DNA of 64,000 nucleotides from Siphonodentalium dalli (GCA_032622095.1 CP136066.1:168836664-168900663), one strand, 5' to 3'; shown: positions 22,651 to 33,780, counted from the stretch's first letter. Translations and numbers: made by a program. Notes: generated by a model not told the origin, from the sequence alone.

Positions 22651-23037
22651 CTGGGAGCCCAGGGTCAGGGTGTCGATGGTTGTGGGGAGCCAGGGTTCAA
22701 AGGGTTAAGTGCAAATATTTGTGCTTAATCTCAAAGATTTGTGCTCAAGCTCAAATTTGTACATTTCATTCCCAGTCAATATAGATCTTCCCTAAACAAA
22801 TAAAATAGGCTTCCCCATGTTTGAATTGCCATGTCCCATGATACTTTATGGTGGACTCTGCCAATATCAACATGGTGTGTTAGGTAATGTTTTTTAAATT
22901 CCTTCTTTGCGCTTAAGCACAAATAATTGCACTTAAGCTTATTTGTAATTATATTATAGGCACTTGAGCACAATTATTTGTGCTTAAGTACAAATAACTT
23001 AGCTTAAGTGCAAATACTTGTGACTTTGGCCTCCCAT

Positions 23038-24612
23038 TATATGTGCAAAGTACAAAAATATGCCTCGATAAGAAATATGAGGAACAACCCATATATAGAA
23101 TGAGTCAATGGAATCATTGGAAGGGTTTTTTCTATAAAGATCAATAGAAATATACAAGACACTACCTTAAAAAAAACGATTAATAACATTGTGGAAGAAA
23201 TTTGCCCATTTGGAAATAATTTGCCACTGAAATTAATTATTACATTTTTAAATGTTTTGTTTGTGGGTGGGGGGGGGGGGTAATAAAATTGTTAGGGTAG
23301 GTCTGAATCAAGGGCAGGTGGTTGCCGAAAAATGCCACCATTGTTTTTGGGGGTAGGGCTAATGAGGGCTGGTTTCAAAGATTGCACAATAGCTATGTCA
23401 AAGAAACCAGCTTTGACATACAAAGAAATACTTGATCGGTACCTTTAATTTAAACCCAACTCTAGTTTACTCCACCTTACTCCACCAACCGGCCCTGGAG
23501 CCCATGCAAATGAATACTAGTAACTAGATAGCACATGTGTACACAGTTCTTGTTGAAACCATACTAGTACTCATAAAGCTGCATGATACTGAGTCTGGAG
23601 ATTACAATAGGGTGTTTTTCTATTATCAACAGCAAGCATTATGTCAGTGTCAGCCAATCACAACATTTATCAATAAAGCGATGCAGGATCATGCAGCCAC
23701 TCAGATGATTGTCAGAATTGGTATGCAGTGGTAGATTTGCCACATAGCTAAATATAGTGCTATAAAAAATGTCACATTAATAATTTTACACAAAATTAGA
23801 GATTGTGACACCCAACTAAACTCTAAAAGCATATGTGAAGAGTACATAATTGACCAATAATACCTAGCAAAGTGAATAGAAGTACGTATTTCCAAGAAAT
23901 TCAAGAGTTAACAACAATTTTAAGTGGCCAATATACAGGAGATACATGTATCTGTCATTTCTAAGATATTTTGTGCGCTGTGGCATCATACTACGCCAGC
24001 TGCATGCAGATGTTAACTATAGCAACACAGCTATGTTCTTACTCTTTATCACACAGCTATACGAGTATGGTTTCAACTAGAACTGATGTGTACAGGAAAC
24101 CATGCCGGTAATAAACATAAACTAGATTTAACTGAAATGCTAAATATCATCAACGAGGGCCGATAACGATCGGCAGATGTTAACCCATCCCTTGGCGATA
24201 GTAAATTACTATGATCGGAATCATAAATGAGAGTTTTGGTGTTGAATTATAGAGTATACTGTTATGTACTATTATAGACAAATAAATGTACATAACACAC
24301 ATTATTGGAATTTATGGGTCACTCGCATTTATATAAGAGAATGCACTGGTACAACTAAACCACCACAGCCTTGGGTTAAATGTGAAAGGTGGCCTGGACA
24401 TGGAATGCTTGGGTTAAGAGAGTCCAATTTAAGTTTACAATAATAATGTATCAAATTTATTGAAACTTGGTATGTGGTCTTCATTTATGAAAAAGTCCAG
24501 TAATAAATTATAAAGAGCGTTATTAAAAATAATATATTGATAAAGTTATACGGAAAATCGGGAATACATGCCACACATTAGGTTTGTCAAGTTATATATT
24601 GGCTGCCATTGT
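23038..24612. other. No gene seen; G12 run
   Basis: AT-rich. A run of about 12 G starts near 23269. Open frames such as 23537-23734 lack recognisable texture. CGCATTTATATAAGAGAATG near 24327 repeats a word at 20285. Confidence 0.5.
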
Positions 24613-25632
24613 CTTTCTAAGTGAAAATAATCATAACATTTCATGAATATGCCATAAAAGTGAAGTAAATGAGTTTATAATAACCGATTATTATATGATG
24701 TTATTTGATATTACACCACAAGCATGATTAATTCAGTGTGCAGGTTATAGCCCCCTGATGTTCGTGTTGATTCCAAACACAGACGGGCGGATGTTAATGC
24801 AGGCCCTCACTCCACATGGATGGCTCGCTTCTTGGGCCGCTGAATGGCGGAATCTGCTGGCGAGTTAGTCGATCCCTTATGACTAGTGCTGGTCTTAGTT
24901 TTCATTCGCTTATATGTTCCATGTGGCCATTTCACAATATACCCCTCATATTTTGTATCGAGCCATACGAAGCGGGTGCCAAATGAGTCGAGCCGAGCCG
25001 ACTTTATCCGTTTTGTCTAATCCATTTACCGAAATGAACGGAGAAAAGTTTGTCCTGTCCCAGAATCGGGGGTTGAAAGTCACAACAAATTGTCTAACGT
25101 GGCGAGTCCGCAGGTTGGCCGGACCTATTACTTCCTGAATTAACGCCCATTGTCGACACGTTTCGCGGTTTCTGTTCCGGCGAAGTTGTGCTGCCACATT
25201 CATTTTAATAATGACGAATTTCACGAAAATGAACAACAATAGTGCCATTGATAGTTGTATTACAATTAAGCATTCCTTTGCCACTTTTCAACACATCCAT
25301 GTTATGTTGGAAATCACCGGAATTCCGAAGTCTCAGGAGTTCATTTTTCTTTTCAGTCGAATTTTTCTCGAGATGCAGAATTGCTTTGATTTCCTTTTCA
25401 CCACTATGGGGCCCAAAAAAATGTTTGTCAAATTCGTAAATCCATACTGACAAAAAAGGCAGAAGTGAATTTTATCCCAGCGTCTTTTTCCTCCGTCATT
25501 ATTGCGTGGCTGTACCGTGATCATGTTCTGAGACATTTCGGGGTTAACAGTGTGGTCTAGTCCTCGTGACTAGAACCCTGTGCCAGATGTGCCTCATTTC
25601 TGGGAGAGTTTGCAGCAGGAAAGTATTCTGAA
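24613..25632. repeat. 1.0-kb direct duplication, copy 1
   Basis: Runs from CTTTCTAAGTGAAAATAATC to GTTTGCAGCAGGAAAG. Copy 2 is 25961-26960, same orientation, offset 1348. Differences include one T in a T run near 25423 and 18 bp (CTTTTCAGTCGAATTTTT) present only here. A block TTCCTGAATTAACGC near 25130 is also present only here. Copy 1 retains sequence also present in the third copy at 2369-2520. Confidence 0.9.
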
Positions 25633-25846
25633 ATAGGCGCAAAATCTTCTGACATGTCCGATATATATCCATCGCAACCTTCCATTTCATCATTAGAGAC
25701 GTCTCCATCAGAAGTTTGCGGATCATAATCTGGATCTGCCCGGGATTCAGAGATCTCTTGGTATTCATCTGAGGTATTCCATTCACTTGTTTATTCAGCT
25801 TAGCCTCGACATCTGCTGCTGAGAATTTGTATTTCCGAGAAATGAG
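24807..25846 (-). pseudogene. Zinc-finger protein of unknown function, 3' exon
   Basis: After a strong acceptor ACTTTGCTTTTCAG (AG at 25847-25848) the frame reads LISRKYKFSAADVEAKLN. A one-base break leads to an acidic stretch (TSEWNTSDEYQEISESRADP, DEMEGCDGYISDMSEDF) and YFPAANSPRNEAHLAQGSS. Then come KRRWDKIHFCLFCQYGF, FGPHSGEKEIKAILHLEKNS and RLRNSGDFQHNMDVLKSGKG. A final coding block FGTRFVWLDTKYEGYIVKWP, HGTYKRMKTK, ending RPKKRAIHVE, stops at 24807-24809. The CxxC with a downstream His resembles a C2H2 finger. From memory, WDKxHxCxFC plus GDFxHN occurs in many uncharacterised fish and marine-invertebrate proteins, probably of mobile origin. Several frame breaks are present. Confidence 0.65.
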
Positions 25847-25960
25847 CTGAAAAGCAAAGTTAAAAAAATTAATTCAGTCTTCAACCCAGAAAAATAAAAT
25901 TAAAAAAAATCGGGAAAAATAATTCGAAAAAACAAAACAAAACATTTTGTGGGTAGTTTT

Positions 25961-26960
25961 CTTTCTAAGTGAAAATAATCATAACATTTCATGAATATGC
26001 CATAAAAGTGAAGTAAATGAGTTTATAATAACCGATTATTATATGATGTTATTTGATATTACACCACAAGCATGATTAATTCAGTGTGCAGGTTATAGCC
26101 CCCTGATTTTCGTGTTGATTCCAAACACAGACGGGCGGATGTTAATGCAGGCCCTCACTCCACATGGATGGCTCGCTTCTTGGGCCGCTGAATGGTGGAA
26201 TCTGCTGGCGAGTTAGTCGATCCCTTATGACTAGTGCTGGTCTTAGTTTTCATTCGCTTATATGTTCCATGTGGCCATTTCACAATATACCCCTCATCTT
26301 TTGTACCGAGCCATACGAAGCGGGTGCCAAATGAGTCGAGCCGAGCCGACTTTATCCGTTTTGTCTAATCCATTTACCGAAATGAACGGAGAAAAGTTTG
26401 TCCTGTCCCAGAATCGGGGGTTGAAAGTCACAACAAATTGTTTAACGTGGCGAGGCCGTAGGTTGGCCGGACCTATTACGTGCCCATTGTCGACACGTTT
26501 CGCGGTTTCTGTTCCGGCGAAGTTGTGCTGCCACATTCATTTTAATAATAACGAATTTCACGAGAATGAACAACAATAGTGCCATTGATAGTTTTATTAC
26601 AATTAAGCATTCCTTTGCCACTTTTCAACACATCCATGTTATGTTGGAAATCACCGGAATTCCGAAGTCTCAGGAGTTCATTTTTCTCGAGATGCAGAAT
26701 TGCTTTGATTTCCTTTTCACCACTATGGGGCCCAAAAAAATGTTTTGTCAAATTCGTAAATCCATACTGACAAAAAAGGCAGAAGTGAATTTTATCCCAG
26801 CGTCTTTTTCCTCCGTCATTATTGCGTGGCTGTACCGTGATCATGTTCTGAGACATTTCGGGGTTAACAGTGTGGTCTAGTCCTCGTTGTAAACTAGAAC
26901 CCTGTGCCAGATGTGCCTCATTTCTGGGAGAGTTTGCAGCAGGAAAGGATTCTGAAAAGA
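25961..26960. repeat. 1.0-kb direct duplication, copy 2
   Basis: Second copy of 24613-25632. It lies in the intron between the 27888-27997 exon and the 25846 acceptor of the minus-strand gene. The finger region (26542-26960, minus) is open through QYGFTNLTKHFFGPHS, which copy 1 breaks by one T. It lacks the six residues STEKKN seen in copy 1 and lacks the upstream acidic exon. Confidence 0.9.
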
Positions 26961-27091
26961 CGAAAAACCTTGTTTGTTCCCGAAAACAAAGTCTCATATA
27001 AGTCATATCTCCTCCAGTGTTAGTCAGCAAGCCAATTTAAAGTCGTACTATATAGTAATGCCCCAGGATCTACTCAGTTGCAAGTTGGTTA

Positions 27092-27757
27092 GTGCCACCG
27101 CACACGCTGCGATTAAAATCGTAAGTGGGGAAAATCGTAGGAGGAAGCATCCAATGCGCATGCCCACGACAATATCGTAGCCAAATCGTAGCGATCAAGC
27201 ACTGTTTGATTTTGACAGGAAAATCGTGGCACAACATTGGCAACACGCGCGATCATAGCTGTCACATGACCACTGTCGCACTGGTCATGTTGTAAATACC
27301 ACGAAAAGAAAACATTCAAAAATGGCGCAAAGTTTACAAACTTCTTGCACTTACAAAAACGAGTCCACATTGGTGGAGATGTCGCATGACAGGGAGTGCA
27401 GGCCTATACCACATATCAGGTAAGGAGTAGAGGGCTGCCGCAATTGTTGAAATTCAATTGGGGCAGCTGAGCCTGTTGAGTTGACAGGTACAACAATTAT
27501 GTCAAAATAAAAAAAATATTCAATTTCACTTGAACTTTCAAAATCAACTTGTTAGTTTAGAAAATTGAGATACATGTCATGTACATGTATTTAGTTGCAT
27601 AATTCGGAGAATGTGGTATAACATTTTGCTATCATGTCATCGACCACGTGGATAAAATCGTAGCTGCAAATATCGCAGCACCGTAGCGTCTGTGGGCAAG
27701 TCACTTTTCTCCACCTGCGATTTTCCCCACTTACGATTTTAATCGTAGCGTCTGCAC
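27092..27757. mobile_element. PIF/Harbinger-like MITE, TTA target site
   Basis: Near-identical inverted ends around CGATTAAAATCGTAAGTGGG and GGAAAATCG. The outer bases are GTGC/GCAC, flanked by TTA (27089-27091 and 27758-27760). The left end holds about six extra bases before ACGCT. TTA duplication fits PIF/Harbinger. The interior repeats AAAATCGTAGC words and has no transposase. It lies in the intron of the minus-strand zinc-finger gene. Confidence 0.7.
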
Positions 27758-27887
27758 TTAATTATAAATGTTCAATTTAGCGAGGCAGTTATCAATGCGA
27801 CTATATACATTTTGAATAATCATTAATAATCATTATCCATAGCAATCTCTGTCAGTTCATAATATTTATATTTTACATTGTACTCAC

Positions 27888-27997
27888 CCTTTTCCTTCTC
27901 TCCAACAACTTCATTTTGATTTTATGGACATCTTCTTCGCCCTATTCAACAAGATTCTCCTTGAAACCACGGCTTCTGAAGTAGACCTTCAGACCAT
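27888..27997 (-). pseudogene. Zinc-finger gene, internal exon
   Basis: Acceptor TTTTCTCACCAACAG (AG at 27998-27999) and donor AGG|GTGAGT (intron from 27887). After two bases the frame reads GLKVYFRSRGFKENLVE, an in-frame TAG, then GEEDVHKIKMKLLERRKR. It starts in phase 1, matching the exon ending at 30763 (the joined codon is GAT). It ends in phase 0, matching the acceptor at 25846. The single TAG is the only defect seen. Confidence 0.65.
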
Positions 27998-28357
27998 CTG
28001 TTGGTGAGAAAAAATATTTAATTTAAGCTTTACATCTATAAATTAATGAAGCAAAGCACAAAATATTTATTAATTTTGAATATTGGTCATACATCATGAT
28101 CCACATTGTGACATAATTGATTTCTGCATCCTTCTCCATATTGTGCTCAAAACCAAATGCTCCAGATGTGAATTATCAGTTCTCTCCTACAACCAAACAA
28201 GAGCTACATGTATATGTCCACTGTCATGTGGCATTTGCCCCCTTGACGGATTATATTATGGTCGAAACCGTGGATATCTGTTCCGTATCTTTATGAGAAT
28301 AAAAGTGGACAGATGGACAGAGACGAATGCGTGTAATCCAGTATACATGTAAGTACC

Positions 28358-28495
28358 CAGATGCGGACTGGGCCAAAAAAACGGCCCGAGAAATTAATAT
28401 AATACCGGCCCATCTGTTCGGGGGGGGGGTGTCCACAGTCCACCTTGGGAAATTCCAACTGCACCCCCCCCCCCCTTTGAATCAGAATCAGACCA
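28358..28495. mobile_element. hAT-like MITE, one end only (uninterrupted paralogue of 32556-33028)
   Basis: Begins CAGATGCGGACTGGGCC, then AAATTAATATAATACCGGCC, G10 and C13 runs, and GAATCAGAATCAG. It is the reverse complement of the element at 32556-33028, minus the inner insertion there. The second terminus is missing. Confidence 0.75.
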
Positions 28496-30762
28496 AATAC
28501 ATGTTTTTGCATAATTCCATTTGCACCTCTGGCATAATATATCTTATATATTCACAAACCATGGTTCTATATATTCCCGATATGAGACAATTCAGATATG
28601 TTTACCTAAAAAAATGCATAAATTCTAACATCTAGCGGTCTAACTCCAGACAAATGCACATGGCTACTGACAAGAGACAAGGACACACCGGGCTGTTCAT
28701 GGTTGTTCGGCCCGGGGTGATAACATTTTGAAAACTATACAAGAAAATCGCAAATTCTAGCATCTAGACTGGCATCAACTGAAGCGTTCCTATTTTGTAG
28801 TAAATTTCAATTGGGGGAGGGTCCGGGAGTGGTGCGTGAGATATTTTTTGGATTTACAGCTGGAATCTCGAGATTAACGGGGTCTTTGCGTGGTGTTATA
28901 TGATGCTGACAAGTTCATTTAATGACAAAATTATGATTAGCCAATTCGGCTGGTTAAACAACACATGTGGCGGCCCACGTCCGGAATTTTCCCGCTCTCG
29001 ATTGGCCCCCCAACACCCCCCCCCCCCCGAACGTCACATTATGCTCACATGGGGAACCTGCAAACTTCCCAATTTAGGTAACTGTCTTTCCTCGCCGGTT
29101 TTCCGCTTCTCATGTGATATATATTTATATATATATATATTGGCAGTACACATTATCCGAAGTAAAACATTTGATATGTGGAATAATTTCCGAATCAATA
29201 TTTTCTTGTTTAGTGACAGTTCCAAATATGGTTACAATCGGGACAATCTCAGACGCCGTCGTGTGAGAAGAGTGCCATCTTATTGGATACACGGCAGGTT
29301 AAACAACACATGTGGCGGCCCACGTCAGTTTCATTTGCCGCCCAACCACATATACCCCCCCCCCCCCCCAAACCGTTAAAAAACCCTCGGATTCTCGCTT
29401 GATAGAAAATCACGTGGAATCAGAATTTGTCCAGCCTCCGCCCATCGGGAAATTTCCCAGTCTCCCGATCGGCCAGTCCGCCTCTGTAATTAAGTAGCAA
29501 TTTCTCAGAGTTTGGGGTTAGAATAAAACGCTCGTTCTTTGGGTAGTTTAAACATGAAGACATGGAAAAGGGACAAATATTTATCAATTTGGCCTTGGCA
29601 TTGTTTTTAGAAGACAAGAAAAGAAGATGATATTATCTGAATTGAATTGTGACAAATTGTTATGTACAATCACACCATACACATTATCCGCTTGTTGCCG
29701 CGTGATATAAGCCAACATATTATGTACTTTTACCTGGCACGGGAAACATAAGGAAAGACTATTCTCACTATTTATGAACCCGGCCCATTGGAGAACAAGT
29801 GAATTTAGAAACAATGGTTTCCGGATGGACTCTGTTTTAATTTATATGATATTAAATTTTTAAAACAGAGTCAAAAATTGTAAAATATAGAAATACAAAA
29901 GTTGAAATACATAAAGGTGGACGACACTATATATCCTACCAAATGCTGCGCTGTTGACTAAATAATATGCATCAAAGAAATATCGCGATAATATCGGAGG
30001 CCCCGGTTTGGTTCACGGGCATTTTTTTTCCAAATCGATGAGGGAGGGAGGGTTTTATTTTTATTTTCCGTAAGGAATATATTCTATACCGAAACGAGCT
30101 TACAATCTTGAGCCTTTGGTAAGAAATTTAAACATTGTATCAAGAACCGATTGAAACATTTTTTGCAATTGACCAGCATTGATTGGTTGTTTCACTTTTT
30201 TCTGTAAAATTGAAATTCTCTGATACAAACATTACAAGGATAATTGAATTAAAACATATTTTTAAATTCATACTATCTAGTGGTAGATTTGGGTCTAAAA
30301 TAACCAAAATAAGTGATGCAGGTAATTCTTAAGTTAGCTATCACATGTTCATTCATGATTGATAAAAAATTCCCAAAAATATTTTTCAAATATGTTTTTT
30401 CTGTCGTCACAGAAAAGTGTGACACATATGCGTCTCAAAGTACCCCATATAACTGACCGGGATGGTTTTCTAATCTGCCATAACATGTTCATTCATGTCC
30501 CCCAAAAAAATTTGGATTTGACTTTTTTTCTGTCATCAATGAAAATGGAATAAAAACGATCGACGCTGCGGGTAAAAGTTGAAGCGGCGTGGCCCGTGAA
30601 CCAAAACTCTTCTCTTTTTTGCCGTACATGTATATTTTGCACATCTTCAATAGGTGGGTAACAATATTCTCACCTTTTGAATTTCTAAACTTCCTTCGGA
30701 TTGTGGAAGGGCGTCTGGGGTAGTACTAATTAACATGACAATTTCCCGTTACAAGTACAAAC
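28496..30762. other. Intron with repeat fragments, no gene seen
   Basis: Two related fragments share AACAACACATGTGGCGGCCC (28958 and 29302) and are followed by C runs. CCAGTCCGCCTCTG near 29473 resembles the terminus of the 32.5-kb hAT-like family. The remainder is AT-rich with no coding texture. A 41-bp block at 30674-30714 looks exon-like but fails on phase. Confidence 0.5.
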
Positions 30763-30854
30763 CTGTTATGCTAGCTGCATTTGCTTCTGGCATCCAGCCT
30801 CTGACAATTTCCGTTAATGTTTCAGTCAAATCCTTGTTTTGGGGACTATCGATC
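30763..30854 (-). CDS. Zinc-finger gene, upstream exon
   Basis: Acceptor TATTTTATAG (AG at 30855-30856) and donor ACAG|GTTTGT (intron from 30762). The frame reads IDSPQNKDLTETLTEIVRGW, then MPEANAASIT. It ends in phase 1 and joins the exon at 27888-27997 without a stop. No domain recognised. The exon before it was not found. Confidence 0.55.
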
Positions 30855-31121
30855 CTATAAAATAATAATTATAATGGAAATGAGATACATGTATCATCAC
30901 ACATTGGACATGCAGTATACCACCATTTAAAAAGGGTACCTTTGCCATGTTTTTGTTTTTCATACGGTACTGTCGAGTATATTTTTAAATCAGCCAATGT
31001 GATATATTATTCTGTACAACTTTAATGCATACATTTGGTGTACTAACATTCTAACGTTAATGCATAATTGTGAAAAATTGATCAAGTAACAAAAATTCAA
31101 ACTCGAAGCTGATAATTTTTT

Positions 31122-31217
31122 TTAAAAGGGTACATAGTGTAATTTCTTTCCATTGGCTTTGCATACCCACTCATTGCCCATAGTAACCTGCTGCTTGTAT
31201 GCCCCTTGGATCGCTAC
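31122..31217 (-). CDS. Candidate terminal exon, unrecognised
   Basis: Acceptor TTGATTATTTACAG (AG at 31218-31219) opens a phase-0 frame: VAIQGAYKQQVTMGNEW, VCKANGKKLHYVPF, TAA at 31122-31124. The texture is protein-like. The phase does not fit the exon at 30854, so it is either another gene's last exon or an exon whose donor I cannot place. Confidence 0.4.
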   Translation of the reverse strand, partial: VAIQGAYKQQVTMGNEWVCKANGKKLHYVPF

Positions 31218-32318
31218 CTGTAAATAATCAATGTGGGAGATATCAAGGTAGTGAAGGTACATGTATATTAAGTTGACAGTAGGCATTGATAATACTATGA
31301 AAGGTATATATTTTCCAGTTGCCCAAGTACAATTCTAAGGCAATCTCTTTATGGGTTGCCCTCAATTTTGTTATGCTCAGCAGCTCAGGTATACTTGGAG
31401 TATCGTATTTAATTTGACACTTGAATATTAATGAGCTTCAAGTTCTGAGTACATTTTTCATGCATTTAAAAAAATAAAAGCAAGCTCGACTCTGAATTAC
31501 CGGTACTTGAAAGTAATATTATTGTGTAAGAAATTAAAATTAAAAATATTAAAAACTATTGAATAACAGGGCACTATAGTATACACATGTACAAGTATTT
31601 AGACATGTTTGACTTGTCTCATGTGAAATATTTCCGAAGATTTATTTGAGCGTGTCCTAACTGTCCTTAAATGAAACCAAAAAGTCATAACAAAATTAAA
31701 AAAGTGAACTGTATTTACAAGTTTAAAACAAGAACTTTAAGTAATCCAATTATCATAATAATAACACAACTAGGCCTATCTCACCAGCCCCAATTAACCC
31801 AACTTTCAGCCTCAGCCCTAACTTGCTAAATCATATTTCACCACTTCTCCACCAATCTATATACCTGCTCCCTGCACTCACCACAGTGAAGGTAAAGCTA
31901 ATCAGATCTGAGATTTAATTGATAGGAAATAAGTAAGATCACTTGGAAAGTTAATATCGACAATACTGATTGTAATGATAATGACCAACTGAGACACTGG
32001 CGACAGCGTCCCTTTTATATGAGAGGGGCGGACCGGACTTGACGCTAATTGACCAATGAAAAGGCCAGAAAATGACAAGTCCCAAAATTTAGAGAAAAGT
32101 AAAACTTTAAGAGGATTTGGATGTTTTAGAAAAATATAGGATAACTTTAATAATAAGCTAAGATGATAAGATCAGATTAACTAAAGGGAGCGTTTTCGAT
32201 GGGAGGATATAAGCTTTAAAATGATATGTATGAAGACGAAATTGATCCTCGCATGAATTTTTTTTCCTTGTGGAGCTTTTCCAGCGGACTCAGTTACACT
32301 CAAAATACAATCCTTATA
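31218..32318. other. No gene seen
   Basis: AT-rich; no coding texture or repeats recognised apart from short TACATGTA words. Confidence 0.5.
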
Positions 32319-32553
32319 GAATGACAGTGACTGGTTCAATTTGTCAGTCAATACTATCAACAATAAATTAAAATTAATATTCAGTAATTTACCTGGATTT
32401 AATTTGAAATTTTGGGATCATCGGGAGTTTCCAAAAAAACATGACCACCTGCTGTCTGATGGAGTACATTTCAACGAGGCAGGCATGTTGAAGTACATAG
32501 CTACTATTCGTGGAGCTCTGCTGCAGTTTGTTTCAATTCGCAAGGTATTAACA
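32319..32553 (+). pseudogene. SGNH/GDSL-hydrolase-like C-terminal fragment
   Basis: The plus-strand frame reads NDSDWFNLSVNTINNKL, then NLKFWDHREFPKKHDHLLSD, GVHFNEAGMLKYIATIRGAL. Known: DxVHxN..G corresponds to the block V Asp-His pair of SGNH hydrolases. Similar C-termini with RGAIL are common in multi-copy marine-invertebrate proteins. The catalytic Ser region is not seen upstream. The frame is cut by the hAT-like insertion whose target duplication starts at 32548. Confidence 0.5.
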
Positions 32554-32555
32554 TG

Positions 32556-33028
32556 CAGAGGCGTACTGGCGGATCAGATTCTAATTCAAGGGGGGGGGGG
32601 TACAGTTGGATTGTCACAATGTGGACACCCCCCCCCCCGCCCAAACAGATTCTGATTCAAGGGGGTGCAGTTGGAATTTCCCAGATGGGCCGGTATTATA
32701 TTCATTTCCCGGTAGGGCTGCAACGATACACTTTGTCACGATACGATAAGTATCACGATACATGACCAATGATACGATAGTAGTACATATCATGATACGC
32801 AAAAACTATGTTTTGCAAAGATTTTCTACCTAATTGCTAAAAGAAAACACAGTAAATATGGGTTATTTTTGCTTCCAGTGACCTAAAATTGTGATCATTG
32901 TGTATCGCGATACACTTCACATGATGTGATACGCGTATCGTGTGAAAGCGTATCGCGATACATCGAAATCACGATGAATCGTTGCAGCTCTATTTCCCGG
33001 GCAGGTTTTTTGGCCCAGTGCGCTTCTG
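32556..33028. mobile_element. hAT-like MITE with 8-bp target duplication TTAACATG
   Basis: Termini CAGAGGCGTACTGG and CCAGTGCGCTTCTG are imperfect 14-bp inverted repeats. TTAACATG occurs on both sides (32548-32555 and 33029-33036). The interior holds G10, C10 and GATTCTGATTCAAGGGGG segments shared with 28358-28495, and a complete second hAT-like insertion. Confidence 0.9.
32713..32992. mobile_element. Second hAT-like MITE nested in the first (TSD TTTCCCGG)
   Basis: Termini TAGGGCTGCAACGAT and ATCGTTGCAGCTCTA differ by one base in 15. TTTCCCGG flanks both sides (32705-32712 and 32993-33000). The interior is rich in CGATAC palindromes (TATCGCGATA). The uninterrupted paralogue at 28385-28400 supports a clean insertion. 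Confidence 0.95.
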
Positions 33029-33205
33029 TTAACATGTTTTCTTGTTGTCTGTTGGTTGGTACATGTAACTGGGAATTGATCTTACTAGTATATTTGCAGG
33101 CCTCAAAATTGTATCTGCATTGGAAACAAGTACGCATAAATTACATAATCTATAATATAAATGAGTACATGTATATATATACGATATTAGCATAGTGTTG
33201 TTTAG

Positions 33206-33780
33206 CTCAACTTACTTTGTAAGTTTGAGATATTGCCATGGGTTGGCGTCCGTGTGTCTGTGTGTCCGTCAACAATTTCCTTTGCAGCGGGCTACAGATC
33301 GTACCTTTGGTCGGATCTTCATGAAATTTGTCATGGATGTTAACAATGACATGTAGATGGGAACGAGTCATTTGGGGTTCGTTCGGCCAAAAAACATGAC
33401 CACCAGCAGCCATCTTGGATTTTACTCTTTGCATGACTAAATCTTTTGCACAGGCTACATGTCGTACCTTTGGTCAGATCATTATGAGATTTGTCATGGC
33501 TGTTGACCTTGACATGTAAATGGGAACGAGTTATTTCGGGGCCATTCGGCCAGAAAACATGGCCGCTGGTGGCCATCTTGGATTTCAAAATTAAATCCAT
33601 TGGCGCGAGCTACAGGTCGTACTATTCGTCTGATCATTATGAAATTTGTCATGAACGGTAATATTGACATGTAGATGAGAACGAGTCATTTTGAGGCCTT
33701 TCGGCCAAAAAACATGGCCGCCAGCAGCCATCTTGGATTTTACTATTTGCATGACTAAATCCTTTGTATATATCGTAGTT
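33206..33780 (+). repeat. Hairpin-headed tandem-core element, family A
   Basis: Starts TAGCTCAACTTAC with an imperfect partner GTAAGTTTGAGATA, then GGGTTGGCGTCCGTGTGTC. Three units follow, marked by GTACCTTTGGTC-type words at 33301, 33474 and 33619, each ending CAGCCATCTTGGATTT. Unit lengths are about 173 and 145. The same family lies inverted at 47520-48222. The architecture resembles bivalve pearl elements and Helentron-associated non-autonomous elements. Confidence 0.75.

Larger units (their letters stand above)
21128..22704. mobile_element. piggyBac-like non-autonomous element inside the TA element
   Basis: Begins CCCTTTGAACCC, ends GGGTTCAAAGGG, and is flanked by TTAA on both sides (21124-21127, 22705-22708). 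Known: TTAA duplication with CCC..GGG termini is the piggyBac hallmark. The interior has no transposase. It carries two identical hairpins and about 2.3 direct repeats of roughly 383 bp. A TTAA in a GTGCTTAAGTGCAAAT word of the host element served as target. Confidence 0.85.
20992..23037. mobile_element. TA-flanked element with repetitive long arms
   Basis: Ends are perfect inverted repeats ATGGGAGGCCAAA, flanked on both sides by TA (20990-20991, 23038-23039). The arms (20992-21123 and 22709-23037) are packed with CTTAAGCACAAAT-type words in both orientations. This gives many self-complementary units and many TTAA sites. TA duplication fits Tc1/mariner-like and several MITE groups. The original element would be about 0.46 kb without the inner insertion. 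Confidence 0.85.

Noticed and set aside
28900-29379. 159-codon open frame
   Set aside because: Kept open by C runs and repeat fragments; no protein texture.
30674-30714. 41-bp exon-like block with acceptor and GTGAGA donor
   Set aside because: It would need a 48-bp intron, and its end phase does not fit the next exon. The upstream exon joins 27888-27997 directly in phase.
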